This document shows positions 15,799 through 22,402 of a stretch of DNA of 22,402 nucleotides, in pieces. Under the pieces are notes generated by a model. That model ran no database searches, had not been told where the DNA came from, and saw only the letters and a program-made list of their open reading frames with translations. A program made the position numbers and the translations under genes. The stretch covers positions 1 to 22,402 of the forward strand of contig UQDU01000034.1 of the NCBI GenBank assembly GCA_900539915.1, given 5' to 3'. How positions within the stretch are numbered: the first letter of the stretch is position 1; the number at the start of each line of letters is the position of its first letter. This DNA comes from an uncultured Bacteroidales bacterium. Its GTDB lineage: Bacteria > Bacteroidota > Bacteroidia > Bacteroidales > Muribaculaceae.

Positions 15799-15815
15799 AA
15801 AACCCACTCGTTACA

Positions 15816-17525
15816 ATGAACAATAGATTGAAGAATCCGGCAGTATGGATTCCGTTGACTGTCGCCCTGGCATTTGTCGGCGGCATGCTTTCCACCAAGG
15901 GATTGTTTGTGCAAGACCGGTCTGCGTCCGGCAACAATAAGCTTAACACTCTGCTCAACATAATCGGACATGAGTATGTCGATGCGGTCGATACCGACTC
16001 GCTGATGGAGACGATGTATCCGCAGCTGCTGTCGGGTCTTGACCCTCACTCGGTGTATATCAAGGCCGAGGATCTGGAGGCTGTCAATAGCGAGCTGGAG
16101 GGGTCGTTCAGTGGCATAGGCATTACCTTCAATATGCTCAACGACTCTATAAATGTGCTTGAGGTGCTGTCGGGCGGACCGTCGGAGAAGGTCGGATTGC
16201 TGGCCGGCGACAGGATTGTGACGATTAATGATTCGGTGGTGGCCGGCAAGAAATGGTCCAATGAGAAAGTCATGTCGTGGCTGCGTGGCGAGTCTGGTAC
16301 GAAGGTGAGGCTCGGTATCCGGCGCTCGACTTCTCCCGAACTCCTGCCGTTTGAGGTGACACGAGGACCGATTCCGGTGACCTCCATTGATGCGTCATAT
16401 CTGATTGATGATGAGACCGGATATATCCGTGTCAATAAATTCGGACGTACTACCTACGATGAATTTTATACCGACATGGTGAAGCTGCGTGATGCCGGAG
16501 CCAAGAGATATGTGGTGGACTTGCGTGGCAACGGCGGAGGATTCATGGAGATGGCCGTGATGATGGCCAACGAGTTTCTGCCGGCCGGACAGCTGATAGT
16601 AGCCACTCACGGACGCGACGAATCGGCTGAATCCACGGCGGTGAGCGATGGCGGCGGTACATTCCAGAATGCTGAGTTGACGGTGCTTATAGATGAGTTT
16701 TCGGCGAGTGCGAGCGAGATTTTTGCCGGAGCCATACAGGACCATGACCGCGGACTCGTGGTAGGCCGAAGGTCGTTTGGCAAGGCTCTGGTGCAGCGGC
16801 AGATGGAGCTTCCTGACGGAAGTGCGGTGCGACTGACCATTGCGCGTTATTACACGCCGTCGGGCCGATGCATCCAGAAGACATATACCCATGGCGAAAA
16901 TCTGGATTACGCCCATGAGATTGTCGACCGTTATAATTCAGGCGAGATATTTAACGGCGACAGCATCAAGCACGATGACAGCATGATATTCAAGACCGAC
17001 GCCGGGCGCGTGGTCTACGGTGGCGGAGGTATCATGCCCGACATATTTGTGCCTAACGACACGGCTGAAATAACGTCATATTATCTTAACGTGCTGAACA
17101 AAGGCCTCTTGCAGAAATTCTCCTTTGATTTCACCGACCGTCACCGTGCTGAGCTTAAGAACGCCGGTTCGGTCAATGCGATGCTCAAGGTGCTGCCCCC
17201 TGATGAGGAGCTGCTTGTGGAATTTGTCGATTATGCGAAATCCAACGGTGTGCCTGCCCGCTGGTATTACATAAACATTTCGCGCAAGCTGATTGTTAAA
17301 GACTTGAAAGCCTTGATAGCCCGGGATGTGTTCGGGACATCGGCTTTCTATAAAGTTAACAATCTGACTGATCCAACCGTGGTCAGGGCGTTACAGGAAA
17401 TGCGCCGGGGTGCCACAAGATTTCCTGTCGGAGTATCTAAAGCCAAACCTACCGCTCATCTTCTGTGGCCTGAAGCTAATTATAGGATGATTCCATGGAC
17501 AAACAAACTGTACGCAGTAAGATAA
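15816..17525 (+). CDS. S41-family C-terminal processing protease (CtpA/Prc type) with PDZ domain
   Basis: A 569-residue serine protease. An uncleaved-looking hydrophobic segment at residues 9-25 (AVWIPLTVALAFVGGML) anchors or exports it to the periplasm. The cap/PDZ region spans ~85-185 (GSFSGIGITFNMLNDSINVL, AGDRIVTINDSVVAGKKW). The catalytic core follows: VVDLRGNGGGFMEMAV, then FSASASEIFAGAIQD with nucleophile Ser298, and RRSFGKALVQ with general base Lys323. The C-terminal ~150 residues are an extension of the kind seen in Bacteroidota S41 proteins (VVYGGGGIMPDIFVPNDT). These enzymes trim or degrade envelope proteins from exposed C-termini. The stop lies 31 nt inside the cyclo-ligase gene, so the two are translationally linked. 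Confidence 0.95.
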   Translation: MNNRLKNPAVWIPLTVALAFVGGMLSTKGLFVQDRSASGNNKLNTLLNIIGHEYVDAVDTDSLMETMYPQLLSGLDPHSVYIKAEDLEAVNSELEGSFSGIGITFNMLNDSINVLEVLSGGPSEKVGLLAGDRIVTINDSVVAGKKWSNEKVMSWLRGESGTKVRLGIRRSTSPELLPFEVTRGPIPVTSIDASYLIDDETGYIRVNKFGRTTYDEFYTDMVKLRDAGAKRYVVDLRGNGGGFMEMAVMMANEFLPAGQLIVATHGRDESAESTAVSDGGGTFQNAELTVLIDEFSASASEIFAGAIQDHDRGLVVGRRSFGKALVQRQMELPDGSAVRLTIARYYTPSGRCIQKTYTHGENLDYAHEIVDRYNSGEIFNGDSIKHDDSMIFKTDAGRVVYGGGGIMPDIFVPNDTAEITSYYLNVLNKGLLQKFSFDFTDRHRAELKNAGSVNAMLKVLPPDEELLVEFVDYAKSNGVPARWYYINISRKLIVKDLKALIARDVFGTSAFYKVNNLTDPTVVRALQEMRRGATRFPVGVSKAKPTAHLLWPEANYRMIPWTNKLYAVR

Positions 17526-18058
17526 GGGCTACAAAGGCTCTCCTTACAGCTTCTGAAAAGAAAGCAGCAGCCGATAGCGTCTGGGCGATGCTTGAGAATA
17601 CGGCCGCATTTATGATGTCCGATCATATACTGATGTATCATTCTCTTGCCGATGAGCTTGATACACATGGTCTGCTCAAAAAATGGTGCCGCTCGAAACG
17701 TTTTTATCTCCCTCGCGTCAATGGTGTCAATCTTGACATACTCCCGTTTGATCCGGATACTCTGGAGGAGGGCGCATATCATATTATGGAGCCGTCAGGC
17801 AGCGAGACCACTCCGCTATCGACCATTGAGATGATAATAGTGCCGGCTGTGGCTTATGATGTCCGTGGTAACCGTGTCGGTCGCGGCAAAGGTTTTTATG
17901 ACCGTTTGCTCGCGGATGCCAAGGCTATGAAAGTAGGTGTAGGGTACGACTTCCAGGTAGTCGACGAAATCGACGCCGAACCCCATGATGTGGGCGTCGA
18001 TGTGGTCATAACCGAATCCCGGTGTCTGCGCATCACACCCAAAAGCCGCAAATTCTGA
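17495..18058 (+). CDS. 5-formyltetrahydrofolate cyclo-ligase
   Basis: A 187-residue protein of the MTHFS (YgfA/FAU1) family, normal length. It uses ATP to convert 5-formyl-THF to 5,10-methenyl-THF in the cytosol, rescuing folate from an inactive form. Visible features are the N-terminal SKIRATKALLTASEKKAA, the substrate-side region LPRVNGVNLDILPF, and the ATP-binding signature VGRGKGFYDRLL at residues ~128-139, with the ending VDVVITESRCLRI. The start ATG overlaps the end of the protease gene by 31 nt. A weak hairpin (18081-18101) and the tRNA promoter follow. Confidence 0.95.
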   Translation: MDKQTVRSKIRATKALLTASEKKAAADSVWAMLENTAAFMMSDHILMYHSLADELDTHGLLKKWCRSKRFYLPRVNGVNLDILPFDPDTLEEGAYHIMEPSGSETTPLSTIEMIIVPAVAYDVRGNRVGRGKGFYDRLLADAKAMKVGVGYDFQVVDEIDAEPHDVGVDVVITESRCLRITPKSRKF

Positions 18059-18080
18059 CGTGTAACCATACATTTCTGTG

Positions 18081-18101
18081 TCCTATATATAAATTATAGG
18101 A
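18081..18101 (+). terminator. Weak hairpin after the cyclo-ligase gene
   Basis: TCCTATA (18081-18087) pairs with TATAGGA (18095-18101) around a seven-base AT loop, 22 nt after the stop. There is no T-run (GTCATAGGAATAAAAATGG), so it is a weak terminator candidate at best. Confidence 0.3.
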
Positions 18102-18128
18102 GTCATAGGAATAAAAATGGCATAAATA

Positions 18129-18161
18129 TTTGGCGTGAATCAAATATAATCATTATATTTG
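18129..18161 (+). promoter_or_regulatory. Promoter of tRNA-Ala
   Basis: TTTG (18129-18132), a 21-nt spacer, TATATTTG (18154-18161): both boxes match the Bacteroidota consensus exactly. A leader hairpin, CGGATGCC (18174-18181) with GGCGTCCG (18193-18200), lies between the promoter and the tRNA and would be removed during 5' processing. Confidence 0.85.
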
Positions 18162-18208
18162 CAGTGTCCAAAGCGGATGCCTGTCTTGCAGAGGCGTCCG
18201 GCATTTAA

Positions 18209-18282
18209 GGGGTATTAGCTCATCTGGCTAGAGCGCGACACTGGCAGTGTCGAGGTGAGCGGTTCGAGTCCGCTATACTCCA
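18209..18282 (+). tRNA. tRNA-Ala (anticodon GGC)
   Basis: A full cloverleaf of 74 nt. The acceptor GGGGTAT pairs with ATACTCC and contains the G3-U70 wobble that marks alanine tRNAs. The D stem is GCTC/GAGC, the anticodon stem CGACA/TGTCG with loop CTGGCAG (anticodon GGC at 18243-18245), and the T arm AGCGG-TTCGAGT-CCGCT. The discriminator is A18282. CCA is not encoded (CTT follows), so it must be added by the nucleotidyltransferase. Confidence 0.96.
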
Positions 18283-18573
18283 CTTCTCCTTCTCTCCATT
18301 ATCCCCCTGATTTTTATGGTATAGAAAATTTGCATCCGGCTCATCAGAGCGGATGGATGCCATAATTATGTGATTGCGGTACGCAACCTTCCCCTCCACT
18401 TAATAATTTATTTTATTCCTGATTCTCTCTTTTAGGATAAATCCCTCTGTGTCGCACTTCGATTCAGCTTCATGGTTAAGCTGCCTGCGGCAAGAACTCT
18501 GAGGAGGAACTCCCACCCATCTATATTCCGAACACACCCTTAATTTATATCCGAACACACCCTTAATTTATAT
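18283..18573 (+). promoter_or_regulatory. rho leader region: C-rich, G-poor segments, hairpins and a tandem duplication
   Basis: This spacer holds no gene. AAAATTTG at 18325-18332 is one base from a -7 box and could start a leader of about 235 nt. A stem-loop CATCC-g-GCTC-ATCA-GAGC-GGATG occupies 18333-18355, and CAGCTT/AAGCTG with a seven-base loop lies at 18465-18483. Two stretches are strikingly C-rich and G-poor: 18384-18434 (15 C, 1 G in 51 nt) and 18510-18573 (22 C, 2 G in 64 nt). C-over-G bubbles are the hallmark of Rho-loading (rut) sites, which makes autoregulation of rho a reasonable hypothesis. Confidence 0.5.
18528..18573 (+). repeat. Perfect 23-nt tandem duplication abutting the rho start codon
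   Basis: Positions 18528-18550 and 18551-18573 are identical (unit begins CCGAACACACCCTTAATT and ends in TATAT). The second copy ends at the base before the ATG at 18574, so both copies lie in the translation-initiation region. Confidence 0.95.
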
Positions 18574-20658
18574 ATGTATAATATTGCTGATCTTAATGCG
18601 ATGCCCGATGATGAACTCATCAAAGTCGCTGAAACCATGGGAATGAAAAAGGTTGACCTCTCTAACAAGGACGAGGTCATCTATGGAATCCTTGACCAAC
18701 AAGCCATCAATCATGCTACTTCTGCCACCGAGCGCAGCCAGCGTCAGTCTCGCGAGCCGAAGCAAAAGAATAATGTAACTGATGAATCCGCCGCCCAGGA
18801 TGCTCCGCGCAAACGCGGACGCAAACCGAAATCGGCAGTCGCTCAGCAGCCGGCCGACGGTGCGGATGCTGTAGCTGCGGCGTCTCCTGTTGCCGAATCG
18901 GCCTCAGAGGATGCTATGGCAGGTGCCGATGTCGTTGCAGAGGCTCCTGTTGCTCCGATGCCGCGTAAGCGCGGACGCAAGTCCAACGCCCAGAAAGCGG
19001 CTGAGGCGGCTGAAGCTGCCCGGCTTGCTGCAGAGCAGGCCAAGATGTCGCAGGACATGGCTTCCGACCAGGCACCTGATATGCCGGCTGATATGGCTTC
19101 AGGCGATATGCTCCCGATGCTTGAGGCTCCGGCAGCTGCAAGCGCTTCGCAAGTTCAGCAGCCCAAAATGGTGTTTACTCCGCGCCGCAATGCCGCTCCA
19201 CAGGGCGAGCCCTCCGACAATGAGCCGCAGCAGCCGGCTGCACCCAAGGTGTTCACTCCCCGTCAGGGTGGCAATCAGGAGCAGGGCAATGATGCTGCAA
19301 GTTCGCTTGTGAGCTTCTTCCCTGCGGTTTCAGGCCGCAGTTTCATGCCTTGTCAGCAGCGTGACCGCAATGGTCAGCAGCCGGCCAAGGAACAGAACCA
19401 GCCTCAGAATGTCAAGATGGCTCCCGTGGTCATAGCAGAGCCGGGTCAGAAGATACCTAATCAGCCTAACCAGCCCCAGGGTAAGGGTAAGAAGAACAAA
19501 AACAACCGCATGCAGCAGGTCAAGGATACACCCTATGACTTTGCTGACCTCATAGAGACCACCGGCGTGTTGGAGATAGTGCCTGAAGGCCACGGTTTCC
19601 TCCGTTCCAGCGACTATAACTATATGCCGTCGCCCGACGATGTGCTCGTCAGCCAGCAGCAGCTTAAGCAGTACGCGCTCAAGAGCGGCGATGTGGTGGA
19701 GGCTACCATACGTCCTCCCAAAGAAGGTGAGAAGTATTTCCCCCTGACCGGCGTGAAGCGTATCAATGGCCGCACACCGGAGTTTATACGTGACAGGGTG
19801 AATTTCGAGCATCTCACACCTCTTTTCCCTAATGAGAAGTTTGATTTGACTTCCGGCCGCTCAAGCAATATATCTACCCGTGTCGTTGACATGTTCTCTC
19901 CGATAGGCAAGGGTCAGCGCGGCCTGATAGTGGCACCGCCCAAGACCGGTAAGACCATCCTCCTTAAGGACATCGCCAATGCGATAGCCGAAAACCACCC
20001 CGAGACATATATAATGATTCTCCTCATTGACGAACGCCCCGAGGAGGTCACCGACATGCGTCGCAGTGTCAATGCCGAGGTGATTGCATCTACTTTCGAT
20101 GAGCCGGCTGACCATCATGTGCGCATTGCCGGCATCGTGCTTGACAAGGCCAAGCGTATGGTTGAGTGCGGCCACGATGTGGTGATTCTGCTTGACTCGA
20201 TTACACGTCTGGCCCGTGCTTACAACACATGTGCTCCGGCTTCGGGCAAGATTCTGTCGGGTGGCGTGGATGCCAATGCTCTCCAGAAACCCAAACGTTT
20301 CTTCGGCGCAGCCCGTAATATCGAAAACGGAGGCTCGTTGACCATTATCGCCACCGCCCTGACCGAGACAAGCTCAAAGATGGACGAGGTGATATTCGAG
20401 GAGTTCAAGGGTACTGGCAACATGGAGTTGCAGCTTGACCGCAAGCTCAGCAACAAGCGTATATTCCCGGCTGTCGACATCATGGCTTCGAGCACTCGCC
20501 GTGACGACCTGTTGCTCCGCACCGAGACCCTTAACCGCATGTGGATTCTGCGCCGCTTCCTCAGTGACCGCAACAGCATAGAATCCATGGAGTTCATCAA
20601 GGACCGTATGGAACGCACCTCCGACAACGACGAACTGTTGCGCACCATGGGTGACTGA
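18574..20658 (+). CDS. rho: Transcription termination factor Rho with long disordered insertion
   Basis: A 694-residue protein, much longer than the ~420 residues of E. coli Rho. Residues 1-42 are the Rho N-terminal helical domain (YNIADLNAMPDDELIKVAET). Residues ~45-315 are a low-complexity, probably disordered insertion rich in A, P, Q, M and K/R, with two AT-hook-like RKRGRK motifs (79-84, 131-136) and repeated VFTPR (200-204, 226-230). The RNA-binding cold-shock-like domain spans ~328-400 (GVLEIVPEGHGFLRSSDYNY). The RecA-type ATPase has Walker A VAPPKTGKT (453-461), DERPEEVTDM (486-495), Walker B VVILLDS (536-542) and the Q/R-loop region KILSGGVDANALQKPKRFFG. Rho is the hexameric RNA helicase that ends transcription of untranslated RNA. 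In Bacteroides thetaiotaomicron the corresponding insertion is reported to drive phase separation. The leader may allow self-control. Confidence 0.97.
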   Translation: MYNIADLNAMPDDELIKVAETMGMKKVDLSNKDEVIYGILDQQAINHATSATERSQRQSREPKQKNNVTDESAAQDAPRKRGRKPKSAVAQQPADGADAVAAASPVAESASEDAMAGADVVAEAPVAPMPRKRGRKSNAQKAAEAAEAARLAAEQAKMSQDMASDQAPDMPADMASGDMLPMLEAPAAASASQVQQPKMVFTPRRNAAPQGEPSDNEPQQPAAPKVFTPRQGGNQEQGNDAASSLVSFFPAVSGRSFMPCQQRDRNGQQPAKEQNQPQNVKMAPVVIAEPGQKIPNQPNQPQGKGKKNKNNRMQQVKDTPYDFADLIETTGVLEIVPEGHGFLRSSDYNYMPSPDDVLVSQQQLKQYALKSGDVVEATIRPPKEGEKYFPLTGVKRINGRTPEFIRDRVNFEHLTPLFPNEKFDLTSGRSSNISTRVVDMFSPIGKGQRGLIVAPPKTGKTILLKDIANAIAENHPETYIMILLIDERPEEVTDMRRSVNAEVIASTFDEPADHHVRIAGIVLDKAKRMVECGHDVVILLDSITRLARAYNTCAPASGKILSGGVDANALQKPKRFFGAARNIENGGSLTIIATALTETSSKMDEVIFEEFKGTGNMELQLDRKLSNKRIFPAVDIMASSTRRDDLLLRTETLNRMWILRRFLSDRNSIESMEFIKDRMERTSDNDELLRTMGD

Positions 20659-20707
20659 TAGCCATAACGCTGCATCCTGACATCGTATCAATCATTTTTA
20701 TCTTGCC

Positions 20708-21394
20708 ATGCGAAACGGAAAACTGTATTTTAAGTATGGCACCATGGGGTCTGCAAAGACCGCCATGCTGCTGACTACTGCCTATAATTTTGAGGAACGA
20801 GGCATGGACTATCTGTGTCTTAAACCTGTCATAGATACGCGCGACGAGCGTAATGTCATACGTTCGCGTATAGGCATCGAGCGCGAGTGCATGTGGATCT
20901 ATCCCGAGACCAATCTCTATGACCTTTTGCGGCAGGTTTTCCGTGACCGAGGCCGGATTATCGAGTGGATACTGATTGACGAGGCTCAGTTCATTGTCGC
21001 TAATCAGATTGACCAGCTGGCACGTATCGTTGACGATTATGGCGTGAATGTCATGTGTTACGGACTCCGTACCGATTTCCAGAGCCATCTGTTTGAAGGC
21101 TCGCGGAGATTGTTTGAGATTGCCGATTCCATAGAGGAGATCAAGAGCACATGTAATTGCGGACGCAAGACCATCATCAATGCGCGATTTGACGCCAATG
21201 GCGATTTCGTGGAGGAAGGCCCCAAAGTGGAAATCGGTGGCGATGAGCGTTACATGGCTGTATGCCGCAAGTGCTGGCGCAACAAGCGCATCGAACAGGC
21301 CGAGAGGGCCATGTTGCCGCTTGAAAATCTTGATGGCGATAGTTCTGACCGTGCGGCGGCCCTTGATGCGGCCCTGAATCATCAGGATTATTGA
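20708..21394 (+). CDS. tdk: Thymidine kinase (type II)
   Basis: A 228-residue type II thymidine kinase, which phosphorylates thymidine to dTMP with ATP for salvage. Motifs: P-loop GTMGSAKT at residues 11-18, DEAQF at 91-95 with Glu92 the catalytic base, and a four-cysteine zinc site, Cys149/Cys151 (TCNCGRKT) and Cys186/Cys189 (VCRKCW). The thymidine-binding lasso region lies between them (NARFDANGDFVEE). The start is 49 nt after the rho stop with no strong terminator visible, so readthrough from rho is possible. The C-terminal ~30 residues are a polar extension. Confidence 0.94.
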   Translation: MRNGKLYFKYGTMGSAKTAMLLTTAYNFEERGMDYLCLKPVIDTRDERNVIRSRIGIERECMWIYPETNLYDLLRQVFRDRGRIIEWILIDEAQFIVANQIDQLARIVDDYGVNVMCYGLRTDFQSHLFEGSRRLFEIADSIEEIKSTCNCGRKTIINARFDANGDFVEEGPKVEIGGDERYMAVCRKCWRNKRIEQAERAMLPLENLDGDSSDRAAALDAALNHQDY

Positions 21395-21481
21395 TGCAGT
21401 TATTTTTCACTGTCGTGTTAAACCATCGTAGGCTTTAATTTGTCTATAATTTAAATCTGACTGAAATTTAAATTCATCACG

Positions 21482-22240
21482 ATGAGAAAAATAGCTACAT
21501 TATTAGTTGTGTTGGCGGCACTTATTGGTGCTGTCAACGGTTCGGCGGCTACCGGTTTTCAGGATGAGACGCTCCAATACAAGGTTATGTATAAGTGGGG
21601 ATTCATTTCTAAGGTCGCAGGTTACGCTACTCTGCATCTTGAGACATCGCCCACGGTCTATGAAGCTGTCCTCACGGCCCGTTCGGCCAAATGGGCTGAC
21701 AGAATATATGCGTTGAGAGATACTCTCTACACTACCATGTCGCCTAAGACCATGTTGCCTGACAATTATGTGTATATAGCCCATGAAAACGGCACATATA
21801 AGCATGACCAGGTGAAATTCAGCCATGTAGGTGACCAGTTTACAGGTATAGCCACCCGAAAATACCGCAATAAGAAAGGCGAGTGGAGCGAGGAAAGCAA
21901 GACCTTGACAGCCACAGGCCCGTCGGTGGATTTGCTGAGCATGTTCTTTTATGTGAGAGCCATTGACTTCCCGCGTATGAAAATCGGCTCGTCTGTCAAG
22001 CTCAACTGTTTCTCCGGTAAGAAAACTGAGGTATTGACTGTCACATATAACGGAACTCAGAAGATTACCGTCAATGACAAGGAATACCTTGCTTATTATG
22101 TCGGCTTCACATTCACGCGCAACGGTCAGAAGTCATCGGCTCCGATTTATGCCTGGATTACTGCCAACAGCCAGCGACTGCCTCTGCAAGTCGAGGGACA
22201 GCTGCCTGTAGGCAAGATCAGATGTATGCTCGCTGATTGA
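21482..22240 (+). CDS. Exported DUF3108-family protein
   Basis: A 252-residue protein with a signal peptide (MRKIATLLVVLAALIGAVNG, then SAATGFQ). The mature part fits the DUF3108 family: LQYKVMYKWGFISKVAGYAT at the start, a central repetitive beta region (DTLYTTMSPKTMLPDNYVYI, then the strand-rich GTYKHDQVKFSHVG), and TGPSVDLLSMFFYVRAIDFP followed by the closing PIYAWITANSQRLPLQVEGQ. DUF3108 proteins are periplasmic or outer-membrane-associated beta-rich proteins of unknown function. The gene is 87 nt after tdk and may have its own weak promoter (TTAATTTG at 21436-21443 is one base off the -7 consensus). Confidence 0.9.
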   Translation: MRKIATLLVVLAALIGAVNGSAATGFQDETLQYKVMYKWGFISKVAGYATLHLETSPTVYEAVLTARSAKWADRIYALRDTLYTTMSPKTMLPDNYVYIAHENGTYKHDQVKFSHVGDQFTGIATRKYRNKKGEWSEESKTLTATGPSVDLLSMFFYVRAIDFPRMKIGSSVKLNCFSGKKTEVLTVTYNGTQKITVNDKEYLAYYVGFTFTRNGQKSSAPIYAWITANSQRLPLQVEGQLPVGKIRCMLAD

Positions 22241-22296
22241 AATCACGGCGTTGAGCCACAAAATAATCTTGGTAGGGCAAAAAAAATCGCAAAGAT

Positions 22297-22327
22297 TTTG
22301 GATTTGTTAAAAATAGTCGTACCTTTG
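22297..22327 (+). promoter_or_regulatory. Promoter of tRNA-Val
   Basis: TTTG (22297-22300), a 19-nt spacer, TACCTTTG (22320-22327): both boxes match the Bacteroidota consensus exactly. The tRNA begins 20 nt further on. Confidence 0.85.
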
Positions 22328-22347
22328 CATCGCTTTACCAAAGAAAC

Positions 22348-22402
22348 GGGCGCTTAGCTCAGCTGGTTCAGAGCGTCTGCCTTACAAGCAGAGGGTCGGG
22401 GG
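22348..22402 (+). tRNA. tRNA-Val (anticodon TAC), 3' end missing
   Basis: The 5' part of a tRNA: acceptor strand GGGCGCT, positions TA, D stem GCTC/GAGC, anticodon stem TCTGC/GCAGA around loop CTTACAA (anticodon TAC), then the variable loop and the first T-stem bases (GTCGGGGG). The window ends before the T loop, so the acceptor pairing cannot be checked. Contigs often break at tRNA genes because they are repeated. Confidence 0.93.

Noticed and set aside
18528..18573. CRISPR or attachment-site reading of the 23-nt tandem repeat
   Set aside because: There are only two contiguous units without spacers, and no integrase is nearby.
18283..18573. Known riboswitch or attenuator leader upstream of rho
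   Set aside because: I find no conserved riboswitch core and no terminator hairpin with a T-run. The C/G bias is better explained as a possible Rho-loading region.
20597..21382. 261-aa minus-strand open frame opposite thymidine kinase
   Set aside because: It is an antisense shadow of a gene with complete P-loop, DEAQF and zinc motifs. Its own sequence shows no domain.

Overview
The window looks like a chromosomal contig from a Bacteroidota member, most likely order Bacteroidales (a gut Muribaculaceae- or Bacteroides-type genome; the family is inference). The evidence is the promoter grammar TTTG-N19-21-TAnnTTTG in front of both tRNAs and several genes, the near absence of Shine-Dalgarno sequences, lipoprotein signals of the SCSS/SCQ type, a Rho factor with a very long disordered insertion, and the gene set dCMP deaminase / S41 protease / 5-formyl-THF cyclo-ligase. 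Bases 1-51 are not genomic: they are an Illumina Nextera P7/index/read-2 adapter that cuts the first gene.

Left part, minus strand (52-4645): a probable four-gene operon reading towards the left edge. It starts at a promoter near 4670-4701 and runs lipoprotein, membrane-anchored coiled-coil protein, MgtC-family membrane protein, CPA2-type cation:proton antiporter (3' end lost to the adapter). Then, on the plus strand, come malate dehydrogenase (mdh) with a terminator, a lipoprotein thioredoxin, a clostripain-family (C11) lipoprotein protease and a 1542-residue TamB-like envelope protein.

Middle (12629-15372): a 430-bp AT-rich leader with a promoter for a secreted NlpC/P60 endopeptidase, which ends in a clear intrinsic terminator. 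It is followed by about 600 bp of non-coding DNA packed with palindromes. This holds a MITE-like unit (13905-14263) bounded by 42-nt imperfect inverted repeats. A related 40-nt piece lies far away at 6584-6623, upstream of the clostripain gene, so this is a dispersed repeat family. A minus-strand ECF sigma factor without an adjacent anti-sigma follows, with two promoter-like sites and an inverted repeat in the divergent spacer.

Right part, plus strand (15373-22402): dCMP deaminase, S41 C-terminal-processing protease and 5-formyltetrahydrofolate cyclo-ligase form a tight operon. Next are tRNA-Ala(GGC), then rho behind a 291-nt leader that is C-rich/G-poor and carries a perfect 23-nt tandem duplication abutting the start codon. 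Thymidine kinase, a DUF3108 exported protein and the 5' part of tRNA-Val(TAC) close the window.

Most genes are housekeeping or envelope functions (nucleotide and folate metabolism, central carbon metabolism, envelope proteolysis and transport, ion homeostasis). I see no defence island, phage, CRISPR array or biosynthetic cluster. The unusual content is in the non-coding DNA: the palindromic repeat family and the rho leader.
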